Source: Planctomycetales bacterium
Lineage (GTDB): Bacteria; Planctomycetota; Phycisphaerae; SM23-33
Direction: 5' to 3'
Length of the DNA stretch: 59,356 bases
NCBI GenBank assembly: GCA_030592655.1
Contig: JAUVIQ010000001.1
Coordinates: 1 to 59,356 of the forward strand
Part shown: piece by piece, positions 13,712-23,244 of the stretch
Numbering within the stretch: the stretch's first letter is position 1
Layout: every line of letters begins with the position of its first letter
Program-made: the position numbers and the translations under genes
Notes under the pieces: model-generated
Databases searched by the model: none
Told to the model about the DNA's origin: nothing
What the model saw: the letters and a program-made list of their open reading frames with translations, nothing else

Positions 13712-16645
13712 CTACTTTTCCGCCAGGCGGATTATGCCGTCGAAGTCGGACTGGCCGGAGCCTTGGTCGCAGAGTTGCAGGTAGCGTCGAGCGGCAGGGT
13801 CGTCGCGTTCAGCCAGGACGGTCTGGAATTGCTTCCTCGATGCCTGGAAATCTCCGGCGGCGTAGAGTTCGACGCCTCGGGCGAATTCCTCGGCGAATTT
13901 GCGGAGTTTATCGTCGGCATCGGCCCGGCGGGCCAGCGGCTCCCAGACAGACACAGGTTCGGTCTTTCCGACAACGATGATTTTTCCCAAAGGCCGGCCG
14001 ACAAGTACATCCTCAACCGACTTCCAGGCCTGTTCGTTGATCATAATCCGCGAGCCGAAGAATTTATTTGCCGATTCAAGCCTGGCGGCAAGGTTCACCG
14101 CGTCGCCGATGGCTGTATATGCGACCCGCTGGGTCGAACCCATGTTCCCGACGAAGACTTCCCCTGCGGTGATTCCGATCCGGGCAGAAAGTTCAGCGCC
14201 TTCGGGCAGGAATTGCTCGCTATGCAGTTCGATATTCAGTTCCGGAAGGAACGCCTGGCAATCAATGGCCGAGAGTATCGCGCGGACGGCATGGTCGTCC
14301 TGGGGGATCGGCGCGCCGAAGAACGCGAAAATACCGTCGCCTTCGTACTTGCTGAGCGTCCCGCCGTATCGGCCCTGGAGGATTTCGCCGACGCGGTCGA
14401 GGTATCGGTTCAGCAGGCCGACGGTTCCTTCTGCCCCAAGCCGCTCGGAAATCGTGGTGAACCCCGCCAGATCGGAGAACAGGCAACTGAGTTGCCTTTT
14501 TTGCCCGCCGAGCGAGGCCTGTGTCGGGTCGTGAACCAGTTCATCGACCATCGCCGGCGACAGGTACTGTTTGAAGGTGCTGGTTATCTGCCTGCGCTGG
14601 CGCTGCTCGGTGAGTTGGCGATAGACGGTAACGACGGTGAAGACCATCAGCATCGCAACAAACGGTGTAGCCGCCACTATCCAGTAGTCCCATCCCTTCC
14701 ATACGCTGGCGTCGATGAAGGCATAACCCACAATCCCCGCCGCCAGCACAATAGCCGATTCGATCGGCCCGCGAGTGGCGGTAACCATCGCCATCAGCGT
14801 TCCAACCAGGATTATCAGGATCGCCGAGACCCACCCTGCGGGTGTGCGGACGAATTTTCCCGAGAGTATCGTATTGTATATATTGGCATGCATGACAACG
14901 CCGGGAGCACGTCGGTGTACCGGTGTTGGAATGAAATCGGCTGCTCCCGTCGCCGCCGAACCGACAAAACAGACCTTACCGTCCACTTCCTTTCGCACCC
15001 GACGGATTGAGTCGTTCAGTTGTCGTTGGATATGCTGCTGTTGTTGTTCGACCTGGCGGATTAATTTTCGCAACGAGCGAACCTTTTTTTCCATTTCATC
15101 AGGCCGGCCTCCGGCTTCGTCGGCTCCGACGAGCACCTCGTCGATGAATTCGAGCATTTTGCGGCAACCACGCTCTATTGTCTGATTAAGGTCAGCCTGT
15201 TGTTTCAGCAGTGTGGTGGGCTTTTCCGGTACGTCTGCCGGTCTGAACAGAAGGGCCGACCGACGTAACTGATGAGCCAGATGAATCTTTCTCGATATTT
15301 CAGTAGCCTCGACGAAATATTTTCGCATCGGCTTGCCTTCGAAAAGGTAGGGGGCCAACACGGATATTTTTTCACAGGCCATTAGATAGACACTCTTGTT
15401 ATGCCGGAGCGATTCGGTCGCCTGCCAGACCTCGGCGGGGGCTGTTGCGGGTATATGCCTTGCGGCAGGGTTGTCTGGACTGTCCGGCATCCAGTTGATG
15501 AGCATGTACCCTTTTGCATCGACCGGTATTTCCCTGCGGGCATCTCCGCTGGTAATGATGACTTTTCCGCTTTGGGACGATATTTCGTATTTTCCGCCGT
15601 GGTCGGCCGCCAGGGTTTCAGCGGCGGCGATCAGGGCAAGTTGCCCAAAGACGCCGCTATCGGTCTTTATCAGCAACGGGATTCGGCGGACAACGCCGTC
15701 GTCATCGGGCTTGATGGTCGTAAAACCTGTGTGGGTCATTGACTGGGCGAACGTTACCAGCGGCGGAACAGCCCGACCTGACGGGAAGGTCCCGCCCGAG
15801 AGAGGCGATTCCGGCAGGGTGAATCGCTTCAACACGTGCAGTGAACGCCGGCGAAGATAGGTCCGCCGGGCGATATCGAAATCCTTGCTTCCGGGGCTGA
15901 TTCGCTCGGTAAGCCTTGCGAGCACGTCTTTGAACGATCGTCCGGGTCGGTCTTGCAGCAATGCCTTGATTCGCCGGTCATATGCAATGGCCTTGGCGGT
16001 GGGGAGGGCTTCTTCGGCATCCGACAGGTCGAGGTTCAGTTCGGCGGCGATTTCGGCGGGCGTAACGGCGGGGCGTGTAGCCACAACGTCGGTGAAGGTT
16101 TCGGCGAGGTCTTTGTCCCGTCGCCGAGAGGCTTCGGCGGTGATGTCAACGTGCATTGCAAGAAAGAGGTTTGGGCTGTTCGACAATGCAGCGGCGAATT
16201 CCACGTCGTCCAGAATGAGTTTCGGCGGCGCGTCGGCGCTCAGGATCGTACCTGTCTGGGCCGTGTAGAGGTCGGTAAAACCTTCCTTGACATAACGCGG
16301 TTGCTGGGGTTCCGGAAGGATGATGTCAAACACGACGGCCTTGGCGCCACAGGTGTTGAGCACCTCGATCAGTTGCGCCAGTCGTCGTCTGGGCCAAGGC
16401 CAGCGACCGATTTGTTCCAGCGATTGATCGTCGATGTCTATGTGAACGATGTCGTCGCGCGGCGCGAGGGTCGGAAGGTTGCGGAAGCGGAAATCGAGCG
16501 CCCATCGTTCAGCCTGCTCGCCCACGCCTGCAAAGTGTGCTGCAGCGACGATGAGAGTTACCCCCAGGCCTAGAAGTATCCCTCGGACAGCCCTTCCGAG
16601 TTTCGGTGAACGGGACGACATGACACGAGTATATTCCGCTGCCAA
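13712..16645 (-). CDS. CHASE2-domain adenylate/guanylate cyclase
   Basis: A 977-residue membrane sensor cyclase. After an N-terminal helix (GILLGLGVTLIVAAAHFAGV), a long extracytoplasmic CHASE2 sensor begins with ALDFRFRNLP and DIVHIDIDDQSLEQIGRWPW. Inside it, about residues 130-310 are an atypically long helical insertion, and a coiled coil with RQVEQQQQHIQRQL precedes VCFVGSAATG. Three helices follow (about 595-680), then YLSPAMVDELV and a class III cyclase domain (about 705-890) with LFSDLAGFTTISERL and GDGIFAFFGAPIP supplying metal-binding Asp, and AYTAIGDAVNLAARLES. A TPR-like tail ends it. ATG 16621 is an alternative start. It neighbours the FecR/lipoprotein/barrel operon, a frequent partner set. 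ATP versus GTP specificity is not determined here. Confidence 0.93.
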   Translation of the reverse strand: MAAEYTRVMSSRSPKLGRAVRGILLGLGVTLIVAAAHFAGVGEQAERWALDFRFRNLPTLAPRDDIVHIDIDDQSLEQIGRWPWPRRRLAQLIEVLNTCGAKAVVFDIILPEPQQPRYVKEGFTDLYTAQTGTILSADAPPKLILDDVEFAAALSNSPNLFLAMHVDITAEASRRRDKDLAETFTDVVATRPAVTPAEIAAELNLDLSDAEEALPTAKAIAYDRRIKALLQDRPGRSFKDVLARLTERISPGSKDFDIARRTYLRRRSLHVLKRFTLPESPLSGGTFPSGRAVPPLVTFAQSMTHTGFTTIKPDDDGVVRRIPLLIKTDSGVFGQLALIAAAETLAADHGGKYEISSQSGKVIITSGDARREIPVDAKGYMLINWMPDSPDNPAARHIPATAPAEVWQATESLRHNKSVYLMACEKISVLAPYLFEGKPMRKYFVEATEISRKIHLAHQLRRSALLFRPADVPEKPTTLLKQQADLNQTIERGCRKMLEFIDEVLVGADEAGGRPDEMEKKVRSLRKLIRQVEQQQQHIQRQLNDSIRRVRKEVDGKVCFVGSAATGAADFIPTPVHRRAPGVVMHANIYNTILSGKFVRTPAGWVSAILIILVGTLMAMVTATRGPIESAIVLAAGIVGYAFIDASVWKGWDYWIVAATPFVAMLMVFTVVTVYRQLTEQRQRRQITSTFKQYLSPAMVDELVHDPTQASLGGQKRQLSCLFSDLAGFTTISERLGAEGTVGLLNRYLDRVGEILQGRYGGTLSKYEGDGIFAFFGAPIPQDDHAVRAILSAIDCQAFLPELNIELHSEQFLPEGAELSARIGITAGEVFVGNMGSTQRVAYTAIGDAVNLAARLESANKFFGSRIMINEQAWKSVEDVLVGRPLGKIIVVGKTEPVSVWEPLARRADADDKLRKFAEEFARGVELYAAGDFQASRKQFQTVLAERDDPAARRYLQLCDQGSGQSDFDGIIRLAEK

Positions 16646-16668
16646 CCGGTTCGTCCAGTCTGCTTTGA

Positions 16669-16727
16669 AATAGTAGCCGGTAGCCGACCTTCAGCTCTGA
16701 GGCTCAGGCCGGCTACCGGCTACTATT
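16669..16727. repeat. 59-bp hairpin element
   Basis: Perfect 18-bp inverted repeat: arms 16669-16686 (AATAGTAGCCGGTAGCCG) and 16710-16727, loop of 23 bp that contains GAGGCTCAG. The same GAGGCTCAG core occurs in a hairpin inside the gene at 28354-29922. It sits between the FecR operon terminator and the cyclase start. Confidence 0.85.
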
Positions 16728-16766
16728 AAAACAGACGCGGCGTCCCGATGGTCTCAGGACGCCGCG
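16728..16766 (-). terminator. rho-independent terminator of the FecR operon
   Basis: On the minus strand, after the stop of the FecR gene, CGCGGCGTCC pairs with GGACGCCGCG across an 11-base loop (16736-16766) and is followed by TCTGTTTTAA. The GC-rich 10-bp stem with a T-rich tail fits an intrinsic terminator for genes 19642-16797. Confidence 0.78.
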
Positions 16767-16796
16767 ATATTGCAATTGCGATAGCGCCGTTGCGGG

Positions 16797-17660
16797 TTAC
16801 TGTCCGACACCCGTGTCCATACCCCCGACGTGCACACGGGGGATAGGCTTGCAGATTTTTTTGGCCAGCGGACGGGGAATTGAGCGAGTGATCCGTTTTC
16901 TGGTTAAACTGCCTCGTCCCCCGCCGCCATAGGTTACTATGAATTTGATTTCTTTCTTGCTGAGACCACCGGTAACATCCCAAACAACGGGCGTAGCCTT
17001 TCTTTTGGCTATCTTGATCGACGCCAGAAGTTCGTTATTGGTCCCTTCGCCTCTTTTCAGGTTCCGGTGTTTGCTCCCCTTTTTAACGCTCCATTTCCCT
17101 GATGCGCAAGTCATTTCGCTGCCGAAGTCGCCGCTGTGTGTAATCCGAAGTGTGCTTCCTCTCGCCGCAGCGGTGGCGGTCGGCGTGGAGATGCGGAAAT
17201 TGTTCGGACCGTCGGCCTTTTTAACGATGGCTCGCAACGAACCATACTTCAATCCCAGGGTTGTTTTAGTAACCTTCCCTTCCTTGCGAAATTCGCGGAT
17301 ACCCATTTTTGTAACCCTGTCAATGATTACTTCAGAGTTGTCGGCGAAGGTCAGCACCACTTTCGTGCGAAAACCGGTGCGGATAACGGTCAATTCATCC
17401 AGTTTGTCGCCGACCTTCAGGGCCACCCATTTTTTATCGTCCTTACCCGCCAGAAGACGGTGAGCGGAGCCTGAAACCTCTTTGACAGTAACGACCATCG
17501 GTTTGACCAGGTCGCCCGCCTGGTCTTTGGGTGCGGTTTTTGTTTGGGGTTTTGGGGCGGGTTTGGGCTTCGCGTCGGTTTTATCCTTTTGCGCAAAACT
17601 CGCGCCGGTAAGAACCATCACGACCATACCAATTAGACATGCGCGCAGGTAGATATTCAT
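16797..17660 (-). CDS. FecR-domain protein, exported
   Basis: A 287-residue secreted protein with a Sec signal (CLIGMVVMVLTGASFAQ), a Lys-Pro-rich linker, and a FecR domain: VTVKEVSGSAHRLLAG, WVALKVGDKLDELTVIRTG, KVVLTFADNSEVIIDR and FRISTPTATAAARGSTL. FecR domains outside iron signalling are commonly periplasmic sensing or cell-wall proteins and are often encoded with CHASE2 cyclases. The C-terminal part is basic and ends with a proline-rich tail. The start overlaps the upstream lipoprotein stop as TAATG, so the two are translationally coupled. The ligand is unknown. Confidence 0.85.
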   Translation of the reverse strand: MNIYLRACLIGMVVMVLTGASFAQKDKTDAKPKPAPKPQTKTAPKDQAGDLVKPMVVTVKEVSGSAHRLLAGKDDKKWVALKVGDKLDELTVIRTGFRTKVVLTFADNSEVIIDRVTKMGIREFRKEGKVTKTTLGLKYGSLRAIVKKADGPNNFRISTPTATAAARGSTLRITHSGDFGSEMTCASGKWSVKKGSKHRNLKRGEGTNNELLASIKIAKRKATPVVWDVTGGLSKKEIKFIVTYGGGGRGSLTRKRITRSIPRPLAKKICKPIPRVHVGGMDTGVGQ

Positions 17661-18205
17661 TACTCCAGACCTCCTTCATGGGCCGAAGCGCCGACTACGT
17701 CTCCTGTCTGGCGGAATTCGTCAATCCGCCCCAGAATAGCCAGATACTCCATTCCTGTAACTGTATTATACGTTATACCAGTGCTTAAGAGGCCTCTGTA
17801 TTGTAATTCTTTTAAACAATATCTTTGGGACGGTCCGGTCAGAAACAGCGTCAACCCGCCCTTGAGACCGCAGGCCTGGTAGGTCATATAAGCGACTCTA
17901 CCCTTGGTTATGGGTCTGTCTGCCTGAAAATCCCAGTTCCGGGCAATGATTTTCCGCTCCTGCAATGCGGCGACCGTCTCGGCGAATGTTGCCTTGTGCG
18001 GTTCGGCCAGGACCAGCATGATCCCTTTAAACGCCTCCGCCTCCGATACCGTTGGCATAGAGGAGATGCCGTCGAGATAGGTCGCAGAATCGACAGCGGC
18101 TAATTTTGCGTCCCCGCCCTGGACCTGAGGCCGGTTATTGGTGGCTTGGCATGAAGCCATCATCAGAACTGTTACCGATAGAAAGAAAATAAAAGTTCGG
18201 TTCAT
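17660..18205 (-). CDS. predicted lipoprotein of unknown function
   Basis: A 181-residue protein with a lipoprotein signal, FFLSVTVLMMASCQATNN, whose lipobox Cys is at about residue 19. The mature part has a helix-turn region SMPTVSEAEAFKGIMLVLAE and two repeat-like segments reminiscent of SLH- or EF-hand-like helical pairs (ITKGRVAYMTYQACGLKGG). No enzyme motif is visible. It lies 12 bp after the barrel gene and overlaps the FecR gene by one base, so the three form an operon and probably act together in the envelope. Confidence 0.7.
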   Translation of the reverse strand: MNRTFIFFLSVTVLMMASCQATNNRPQVQGGDAKLAAVDSATYLDGISSMPTVSEAEAFKGIMLVLAEPHKATFAETVAALQERKIIARNWDFQADRPITKGRVAYMTYQACGLKGGLTLFLTGPSQRYCLKELQYRGLLSTGITYNTVTGMEYLAILGRIDEFRQTGDVVGASAHEGGLE

Positions 18206-18217
18206 TTTTGGTAATCC

Positions 18218-19642
18218 TTAGAAACTGTACGTCAGACCAGTGTACAGGAAGTGGCGCGAGTGGTCGTTTTGGAACGCCGCGCCCGGAAAGAACAGTCCGT
18301 AACGGATTGTGAACGACACATCCGATGTTAATCGCCAGTTGACATAGGTATCCCATTCCCATCCGACCCAGCTGGATGAAGCCGCTCCCTCCGTATCGGA
18401 AATTGCCCCGCCGCGAGCGTCTTTGGTATAAAAGAACGCCGAGGTTCCGACTTCCATCTTGCGGAACAGTTCAATATCCTCAAGCGGAATCACGCTGCAA
18501 TCCAATTGGAAAATATGCAGGTTGCTTATTGCCGGAGCGAATGCCAAACCGGTATTACGGTATCCGAAGGCATTGAAGGCCTTGTCTTTTGTTCCGGGCT
18601 GATTACCGCCGATTGTCGAGGTGCTGCTGATGCGACGGTCGGAGTCGCCGCTTCCCCAGAGATATTCAAACGCGACGCGGGGTTTTCGCTTTACAGGAAA
18701 GAGATACTCCAGCATCAAGTCGATGGCCATAGCGTCGATTTTTTCCTGCGAGTTGACGCCTTCGGGATATGAATATCCCGATTCGAAAACTATCTCCGCT
18801 CCGTACCGCAGGTTCGGGAGCGGCTCGATGCTACCCCGGCTTCCCATACCCAAATACCGACTGTCGTAGGAGTACTCCTGATTGTCGATATATCCGCGAA
18901 CATCGGTATGGTCGTTGGTCCAGAGGTAATAGGCATACGGCTCATGACGGTCGAAGCCGGAATACTTCACCTCGATACCATAGAAGCAGCGGTCCATACG
19001 GTTTTTGACGGAGGGGGAATCATCGATGTTGGGTGTGTCGTGGCCTATTGTCTGTCCCAGCAGACCTTCCACCCTCCAATCGCCGACCCTTCCGGTCAGT
19101 TTTACCGCATCCAGCGGCATCGCCAGGACCAGGCCTGAACCAATCTCGTAAAAATCGCGACCAACCTGCACCGTGAATCCGGCGGGCGGATCCTGGCCGG
19201 TCTGATTGCGGATCAGACGGTCGTAATCGAAGCGGTACCACGCCCGCTCCACGTCGGGTTTGTTGAAATCGTCGCCTGAATTGTTGCGGGGGTTGTCGCC
19301 GCTGTTCCAATCGTCGAAACCCATCTTACCGCGGAAATAAAACGTATGCACACCGGCTATGGTATAGTTCGCCCAAAGCCTCAATTCGTATTGTCGGAGT
19401 GTCCGCTGTTTCCGGGCGGCGGCGTCCTCGTAATCGAAGAAGGCGAAACTGAACCATCCGACGACGTCCAGACCCATCTGCTTGGCTGCCGCTTGCTGCT
19501 TGTCCAACTCGACCCGCAACTGCTCCTCGTACACGCGCCGACCACGCTCGACAGGCACCTGGGCCGATACCGTGCAGACAAGGAGGAACACCACCGCCAG
19601 GGACAATAATATACAACTGATACCCAGCCGTTTTCTGTGCAT
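18218..19642 (-). CDS. outer-membrane beta-barrel protein, alginate-export-like
   Basis: A 474-residue protein with a signal sequence (SCILLSLAVVFLLVCTVSAQ), a short coiled coil (VYEEQLRVELDKQQAAAKQM), then many amphipathic strands such as LRLWANYTIAGVHTFYFRGKMG and FTVQVGRDFYEIGSGLV. It ends in FLYTGLTYSF; a terminal Phe after alternating residues is the outer-membrane barrel signal. The strand pattern and the conserved 'GRD-x-x-x-x-G' segment resemble the Alginate_exp porin family. It is first in the operon with the lipoprotein and FecR genes. The transported substrate is unknown. Confidence 0.75.
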   Translation of the reverse strand: MHRKRLGISCILLSLAVVFLLVCTVSAQVPVERGRRVYEEQLRVELDKQQAAAKQMGLDVVGWFSFAFFDYEDAAARKQRTLRQYELRLWANYTIAGVHTFYFRGKMGFDDWNSGDNPRNNSGDDFNKPDVERAWYRFDYDRLIRNQTGQDPPAGFTVQVGRDFYEIGSGLVLAMPLDAVKLTGRVGDWRVEGLLGQTIGHDTPNIDDSPSVKNRMDRCFYGIEVKYSGFDRHEPYAYYLWTNDHTDVRGYIDNQEYSYDSRYLGMGSRGSIEPLPNLRYGAEIVFESGYSYPEGVNSQEKIDAMAIDLMLEYLFPVKRKPRVAFEYLWGSGDSDRRISSTSTIGGNQPGTKDKAFNAFGYRNTGLAFAPAISNLHIFQLDCSVIPLEDIELFRKMEVGTSAFFYTKDARGGAISDTEGAASSSWVGWEWDTYVNWRLTSDVSFTIRYGLFFPGAAFQNDHSRHFLYTGLTYSF

Positions 19643-19892
19643 AACGTTCTCGCTATTAAATGATAATGTCAGGAAACGCCGAAACTACTGATATACTGTC
19701 GGCGAAAAGCCCAAACTGCAATGAAAAAATCCTCAAGGCTTTTCCCGGGTGTGCGACTAATTTTTCCGGCACTGCATGTCGGCGTAAATCTTGTGCGAGA
19801 TTTGAACCAATTTTATACCAATTTCGGACCCTCGGTCCCGCGGGGATTGCCGGCGAACCGTCAAAGTATTGGGAATAATGTACATCTGTCCC

Positions 19893-22010
19893 CTACTTTA
19901 TGACCTTGCTATTGTTTCGCCACCACTTGGCCCACGCCTTCTTGTCAGGACCAAGATCGTGGCCTGTGATTTTGCGCAGAGAGGCCGCGATGTTTTTTCT
20001 GTACATATCGAGCGTGTATACACTCTTCTTCCAGTTACACTTGCCCTTGAAGTCAGCGTCGAAGCATTCGATGAGACCCTCAACGGCAGCCTTGTGCTTG
20101 AAGGCTGCCAACACCGTTATCGCCTGATCGGCCGCCACCCCATCGGGATCGGTTTTAATCTCCTTGATAAGATACGGAATTGCCCTGGGGTCTCGCTGGC
20201 CCCCCAGCCACCACACGACGTCGCTCCTTTGGAACTCGCTGAGGGACTTCTCGCTCAGAAGCGCGCACAAACGAGGTACGCAGTCTCCCTCTTCAAGGTG
20301 TGCCAGCGCGATCATTGCGGCTGCGACTCGCCGCTGTTCGAGGTTCGGGAGTATGCTCTTACCATTTCTGGTAATCTTTCCCTTCGCCGAAACCAACTCC
20401 CTGAATGGGCCGATGATACGAGGGTCCGCGATACGTTCGAGCGCCTCGATGACATCAGGATACTCGATCCGTTCAAGCAAAATCGGAACAGCCTCCTTCG
20501 CCTTCAGGCTCGCCAAAGCGTTAGCGGAGCGTATGAACTTGTCCGGCAGAAATGTTTCTTCATGGTTCACTTCGGCAGCGCCGATCTTCAGAAAGTGCAT
20601 CAGCATGGGAATGGCCCTTCGATCACCGGTCCACCCCAGCGCCGTAATCGGGCCGCGACGGCCTTTAGTCCTTTTGGCCATCTCGATCAGGAAGGGGACC
20701 GCTTTTCGGCATTCCACGTTGCCTAATGCATAGGTAAGATTTCCGTATTCATCCGCCAGGTACGATATCCTGAAATAGGTTTCCGACGACCAGTTCGTTT
20801 TTTTAAGTCCGGTAACGTAGCGACGGTCGGACAGCGACGCGATGACCAACTCGACAATCCAATCCGGCTGTTTCTTTCCGTAGGAATAGAACACATACCC
20901 CAGCGCGGAGTGGACGTTCCTGACGGCGTGGTAATCCGTGTCCTTCATGGACTCCAGCAGAAACAGCGCCGCCTTCTCGCTGCCCGACGAGGCGGCGACC
21001 GAAGCCAGCAGCAACTTCATCGGCAAATCCTTCTCGGCGATCATGCGTTTGTCGAATTCCTGGCGCACTTGTGCCGGGTCGTACTTTGTCAGTGTGCTCA
21101 ACAACTTCCGATTTGAAATGTGCAGGCATGTGAAATCCGACTCCATACCCGACATGTTCCCCCCCATGAAGCCAATACGGCTGAGTTTCGGAAAATCGTC
21201 GGGGAACGGGAGCGTTGCAGCGCGTTTTCTGGGCTGTCGGTCGGCGGGTTTCGAGGTGCTGGACGACGGCTTCGCGGGCTTGGGGCTGATCGTTTCCCTG
21301 ATCAGCCGCCGCAGGCGATTCTCGTTCTCCTTGCCGCCGAACGGCGCGACTCCCTTGTTCAGTTCCGCAAATGTCAGTCTTTTTGGTGGCGTGCCCAGAA
21401 TGAATCCGAAACTGACTTGCGCCGCCCCTTGGTACTCCTTCCGCGGCATGTTCATATCACGTTCGTCGAACTCGAAATGGAACATATAGTACCCGGGCTT
21501 ATCTATCTTGAACCAGTCGCGAAGGTCGAACGTGAAGGCCTTGAACGACTCTCCCGTTTTCAGCAGACGCCCCGGGTCTTTTGCGACGAAGCGTTCGCTG
21601 CGTGAAGGTTTGACCGGCTTGTAGTGATTGTCCCGGGGGTAATATGCGTAGGGTGTTCTCGGATCGAACGGCGCGCGAGCCAGACACAACTTTATCCCCT
21701 TGCGAAACGCCGGGCCGCCCTTTCCGGCATCACGGTACAGGAGGGACGGCATTCTTTTCGGTACCCCCCTCCTGTTGCGGATGTGGACCTCGACAGGAAG
21801 TGGATCGCCGACATCCAGACGCTTCTGACCAATCTTGCCGTTCTTTTTCCAGCGTGCCGGGCCGATAACTCCCCAATCAATACCCTTGGGCAGACCCTGC
21901 CAACATATTCGGCATGGATCAGGGCGAACTTCGGCCACGCCAATTGCCGTAGAAATAACGAGAAACATTACACCAACGAACCAACATCGTCCTGGAGATA
22001 TTGAGAGCAT
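19893..22010 (-). CDS. HEAT-repeat protein, exported
   Basis: A 705-residue protein with an N-terminal hydrophobic segment (WFVGVMFLVISTAIGVAEV). The first half contains a beta-rich region with VEVHIRNRRG and a TFDLRDWFKIDKPGYYMFHF segment, like the 'intracellular proteinase inhibitor' or Ig-like modules of planctomycete proteins. The second half is HEAT-like repeats: GWTGDRRAIPMLMHFL, ALASLKAKEAVPILLERI, WLGGQRDPRAIPYLIKEI and ALERIADPRIIGPF. TTGGAGG lies 8 bp before ATG 22010, which I prefer to longer in-frame starts. Likely a protein-binding scaffold outside the cytoplasm. No enzymatic motif. Confidence 0.75.
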   Translation of the reverse strand: MLSISPGRCWFVGVMFLVISTAIGVAEVRPDPCRICWQGLPKGIDWGVIGPARWKKNGKIGQKRLDVGDPLPVEVHIRNRRGVPKRMPSLLYRDAGKGGPAFRKGIKLCLARAPFDPRTPYAYYPRDNHYKPVKPSRSERFVAKDPGRLLKTGESFKAFTFDLRDWFKIDKPGYYMFHFEFDERDMNMPRKEYQGAAQVSFGFILGTPPKRLTFAELNKGVAPFGGKENENRLRRLIRETISPKPAKPSSSTSKPADRQPRKRAATLPFPDDFPKLSRIGFMGGNMSGMESDFTCLHISNRKLLSTLTKYDPAQVRQEFDKRMIAEKDLPMKLLLASVAASSGSEKAALFLLESMKDTDYHAVRNVHSALGYVFYSYGKKQPDWIVELVIASLSDRRYVTGLKKTNWSSETYFRISYLADEYGNLTYALGNVECRKAVPFLIEMAKRTKGRRGPITALGWTGDRRAIPMLMHFLKIGAAEVNHEETFLPDKFIRSANALASLKAKEAVPILLERIEYPDVIEALERIADPRIIGPFRELVSAKGKITRNGKSILPNLEQRRVAAAMIALAHLEEGDCVPRLCALLSEKSLSEFQRSDVVWWLGGQRDPRAIPYLIKEIKTDPDGVAADQAITVLAAFKHKAAVEGLIECFDADFKGKCNWKKSVYTLDMYRKNIAASLRKITGHDLGPDKKAWAKWWRNNSKVIK

Positions 22011-22093
22011 TGCGATGCCTCCAACCATATGACGCCACTCATTGAGAAAATAGGGAACAGTATCAGACCGGGACGAAGTCCCGGCAACCCTGC

Positions 22094-22333
22094 TCATTTA
22101 CCCAAAGGGATTTCCTGTCGATCTCCCCTGGCCTCGTTAATCAGAACAAGATTTCCTTCGTCTTCGGCATGTAATTGTTCGTTGGCGTTAAGCAGTTCAA
22201 TACCGTACACCATTCCGTCCGGGGCAATATCGACGTTGATTTCATCGCTTATGCGTATTGTCTCGACCTGTTCGGACTTTTCGTGCAGACGCATGTAGGC
22301 AATGTTGTAACGCGGGTCGTAAGTCAGTCTCAT
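22094..22333 (-). CDS. DUF2283-family protein
   Basis: A 79-residue protein that follows the DUF2283 pattern: MRLTYDPRYNIAYMRLHE, then DEINVDIAPDGMVYGIELLN with the characteristic 'D-x-D-x-x-G-x-h-x-G-I-E-h'. The family is small, widespread, and of unknown function, often next to toxin-antitoxin or regulatory genes. Here it lies between a Gfo/Idh oxidoreductase and the HEAT-repeat gene in the same orientation. Confidence 0.85.
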   Translation of the reverse strand: MRLTYDPRYNIAYMRLHEKSEQVETIRISDEINVDIAPDGMVYGIELLNANEQLHAEDEGNLVLINEARGDRQEIPLGK

Positions 22334-22352
22334 AACGCAATCTCTCCAATGG

Positions 22353-23225
22353 TCAGACTTTTACCACCGGCGTAACTTTTCCTGTCTTGACGGATTTTTC
22401 CATTGCTTCCAGGATTGCTACGGGGGCGAGGATTCGTTTGTGGTCCAGCGGCTCGACGCCGGTCTTGAACATCCGGCAGAAGGTGCGGATGCCGGTCAGG
22501 TAAGAGTCGGAGTCGGAGATTATTTTCCTGGCTACCGGGCCTTTATCCCTGACGGCGGAGATATGAAAACCCGACGACCATCCGCCCAGGCAGTGCATCG
22601 TCGCAACCGGGCCCGACCGGAAGAACAGCGTCGCGGTCGCGTCTTTGCCTTTGCTCGCCCTGGCTACGCTGACGGTCGATACGTCCGTGCCGAAGGCTTC
22701 GACCAGCATTTCGACCTGGTGGACGCCGTAGAAGAAAATCCCTCCGTAGGTCGAATCCAGGTCGCAAGGCCCGACGGAGGCGACGGCGCGGACGGCTCCG
22801 CCGCGCCTGGTATCACGCCGGAAATCCGCGAAGGATTTCTGCATCGGCATCGCGCCGAAGGAAGTTACCGGAACCTTCGCACGCCGGCAGCGCGCGAGGA
22901 ATTTTTTACCGGCATCGAGGCGATAGCAGAAGGGCTTGTCGATGAACATCGGAAGGCGCGCCTTCAGGAACGGTTCAGCCGCCGGCAGGTGATACTTCGC
23001 GTGCCGGTGGTCGATAATCACCGCGTCGATCTCGCCGATCATATCGGTTGGCCGCTTGACGATCTTCGGGATCGCGCCGGCCTTGGCGGCATCGGCGGCG
23101 AACTTGTCCGTCTCGCCCCAGATTACAACAATCCGAAAGCCGGGAACCTTCTTACCGATATTCAACGTCTTTGCAATGGCTGCACTGTGCGAATTTTCCG
23201 CGCCGACAATTCCAATCCGAATCAC
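22353..23225 (-). CDS. Gfo/Idh/MocA-family oxidoreductase
   Basis: A 290-residue NAD(P)-dependent dehydrogenase-like protein. The Rossmann start IRIGIVGAENSHSAAIAKTL departs from the GxGxxG form (Gly-Ala-Glu-Asn), which occurs in a planctomycete subgroup. KPFCYRLDAGKKFLARCRRA gives the 'EKP' lysine as D-K-P-F. The second domain has GGIFFYGVHQVEMLVEAFG, with the His where catalysis occurs. I start at GTG 23225, with GAGGAG 7 bp upstream and 20 bp after the fumC stop. The substrate is likely a sugar or cyclitol derivative, but that is inference. It is last in an operon with fumC. Confidence 0.85.
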   Translation of the reverse strand: MIRIGIVGAENSHSAAIAKTLNIGKKVPGFRIVVIWGETDKFAADAAKAGAIPKIVKRPTDMIGEIDAVIIDHRHAKYHLPAAEPFLKARLPMFIDKPFCYRLDAGKKFLARCRRAKVPVTSFGAMPMQKSFADFRRDTRRGGAVRAVASVGPCDLDSTYGGIFFYGVHQVEMLVEAFGTDVSTVSVARASKGKDATATLFFRSGPVATMHCLGGWSSGFHISAVRDKGPVARKIISDSDSYLTGIRTFCRMFKTGVEPLDHKRILAPVAILEAMEKSVKTGKVTPVVKV

Positions 23226-23244
23226 GTCTTTCTCCTCATTTTGG

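Noticed and set aside
13763..15010. Rightward 415-residue frame
   Set aside because: Antisense to the cyclase domain and linker of the CHASE2 gene; composition is that of a shadow frame.
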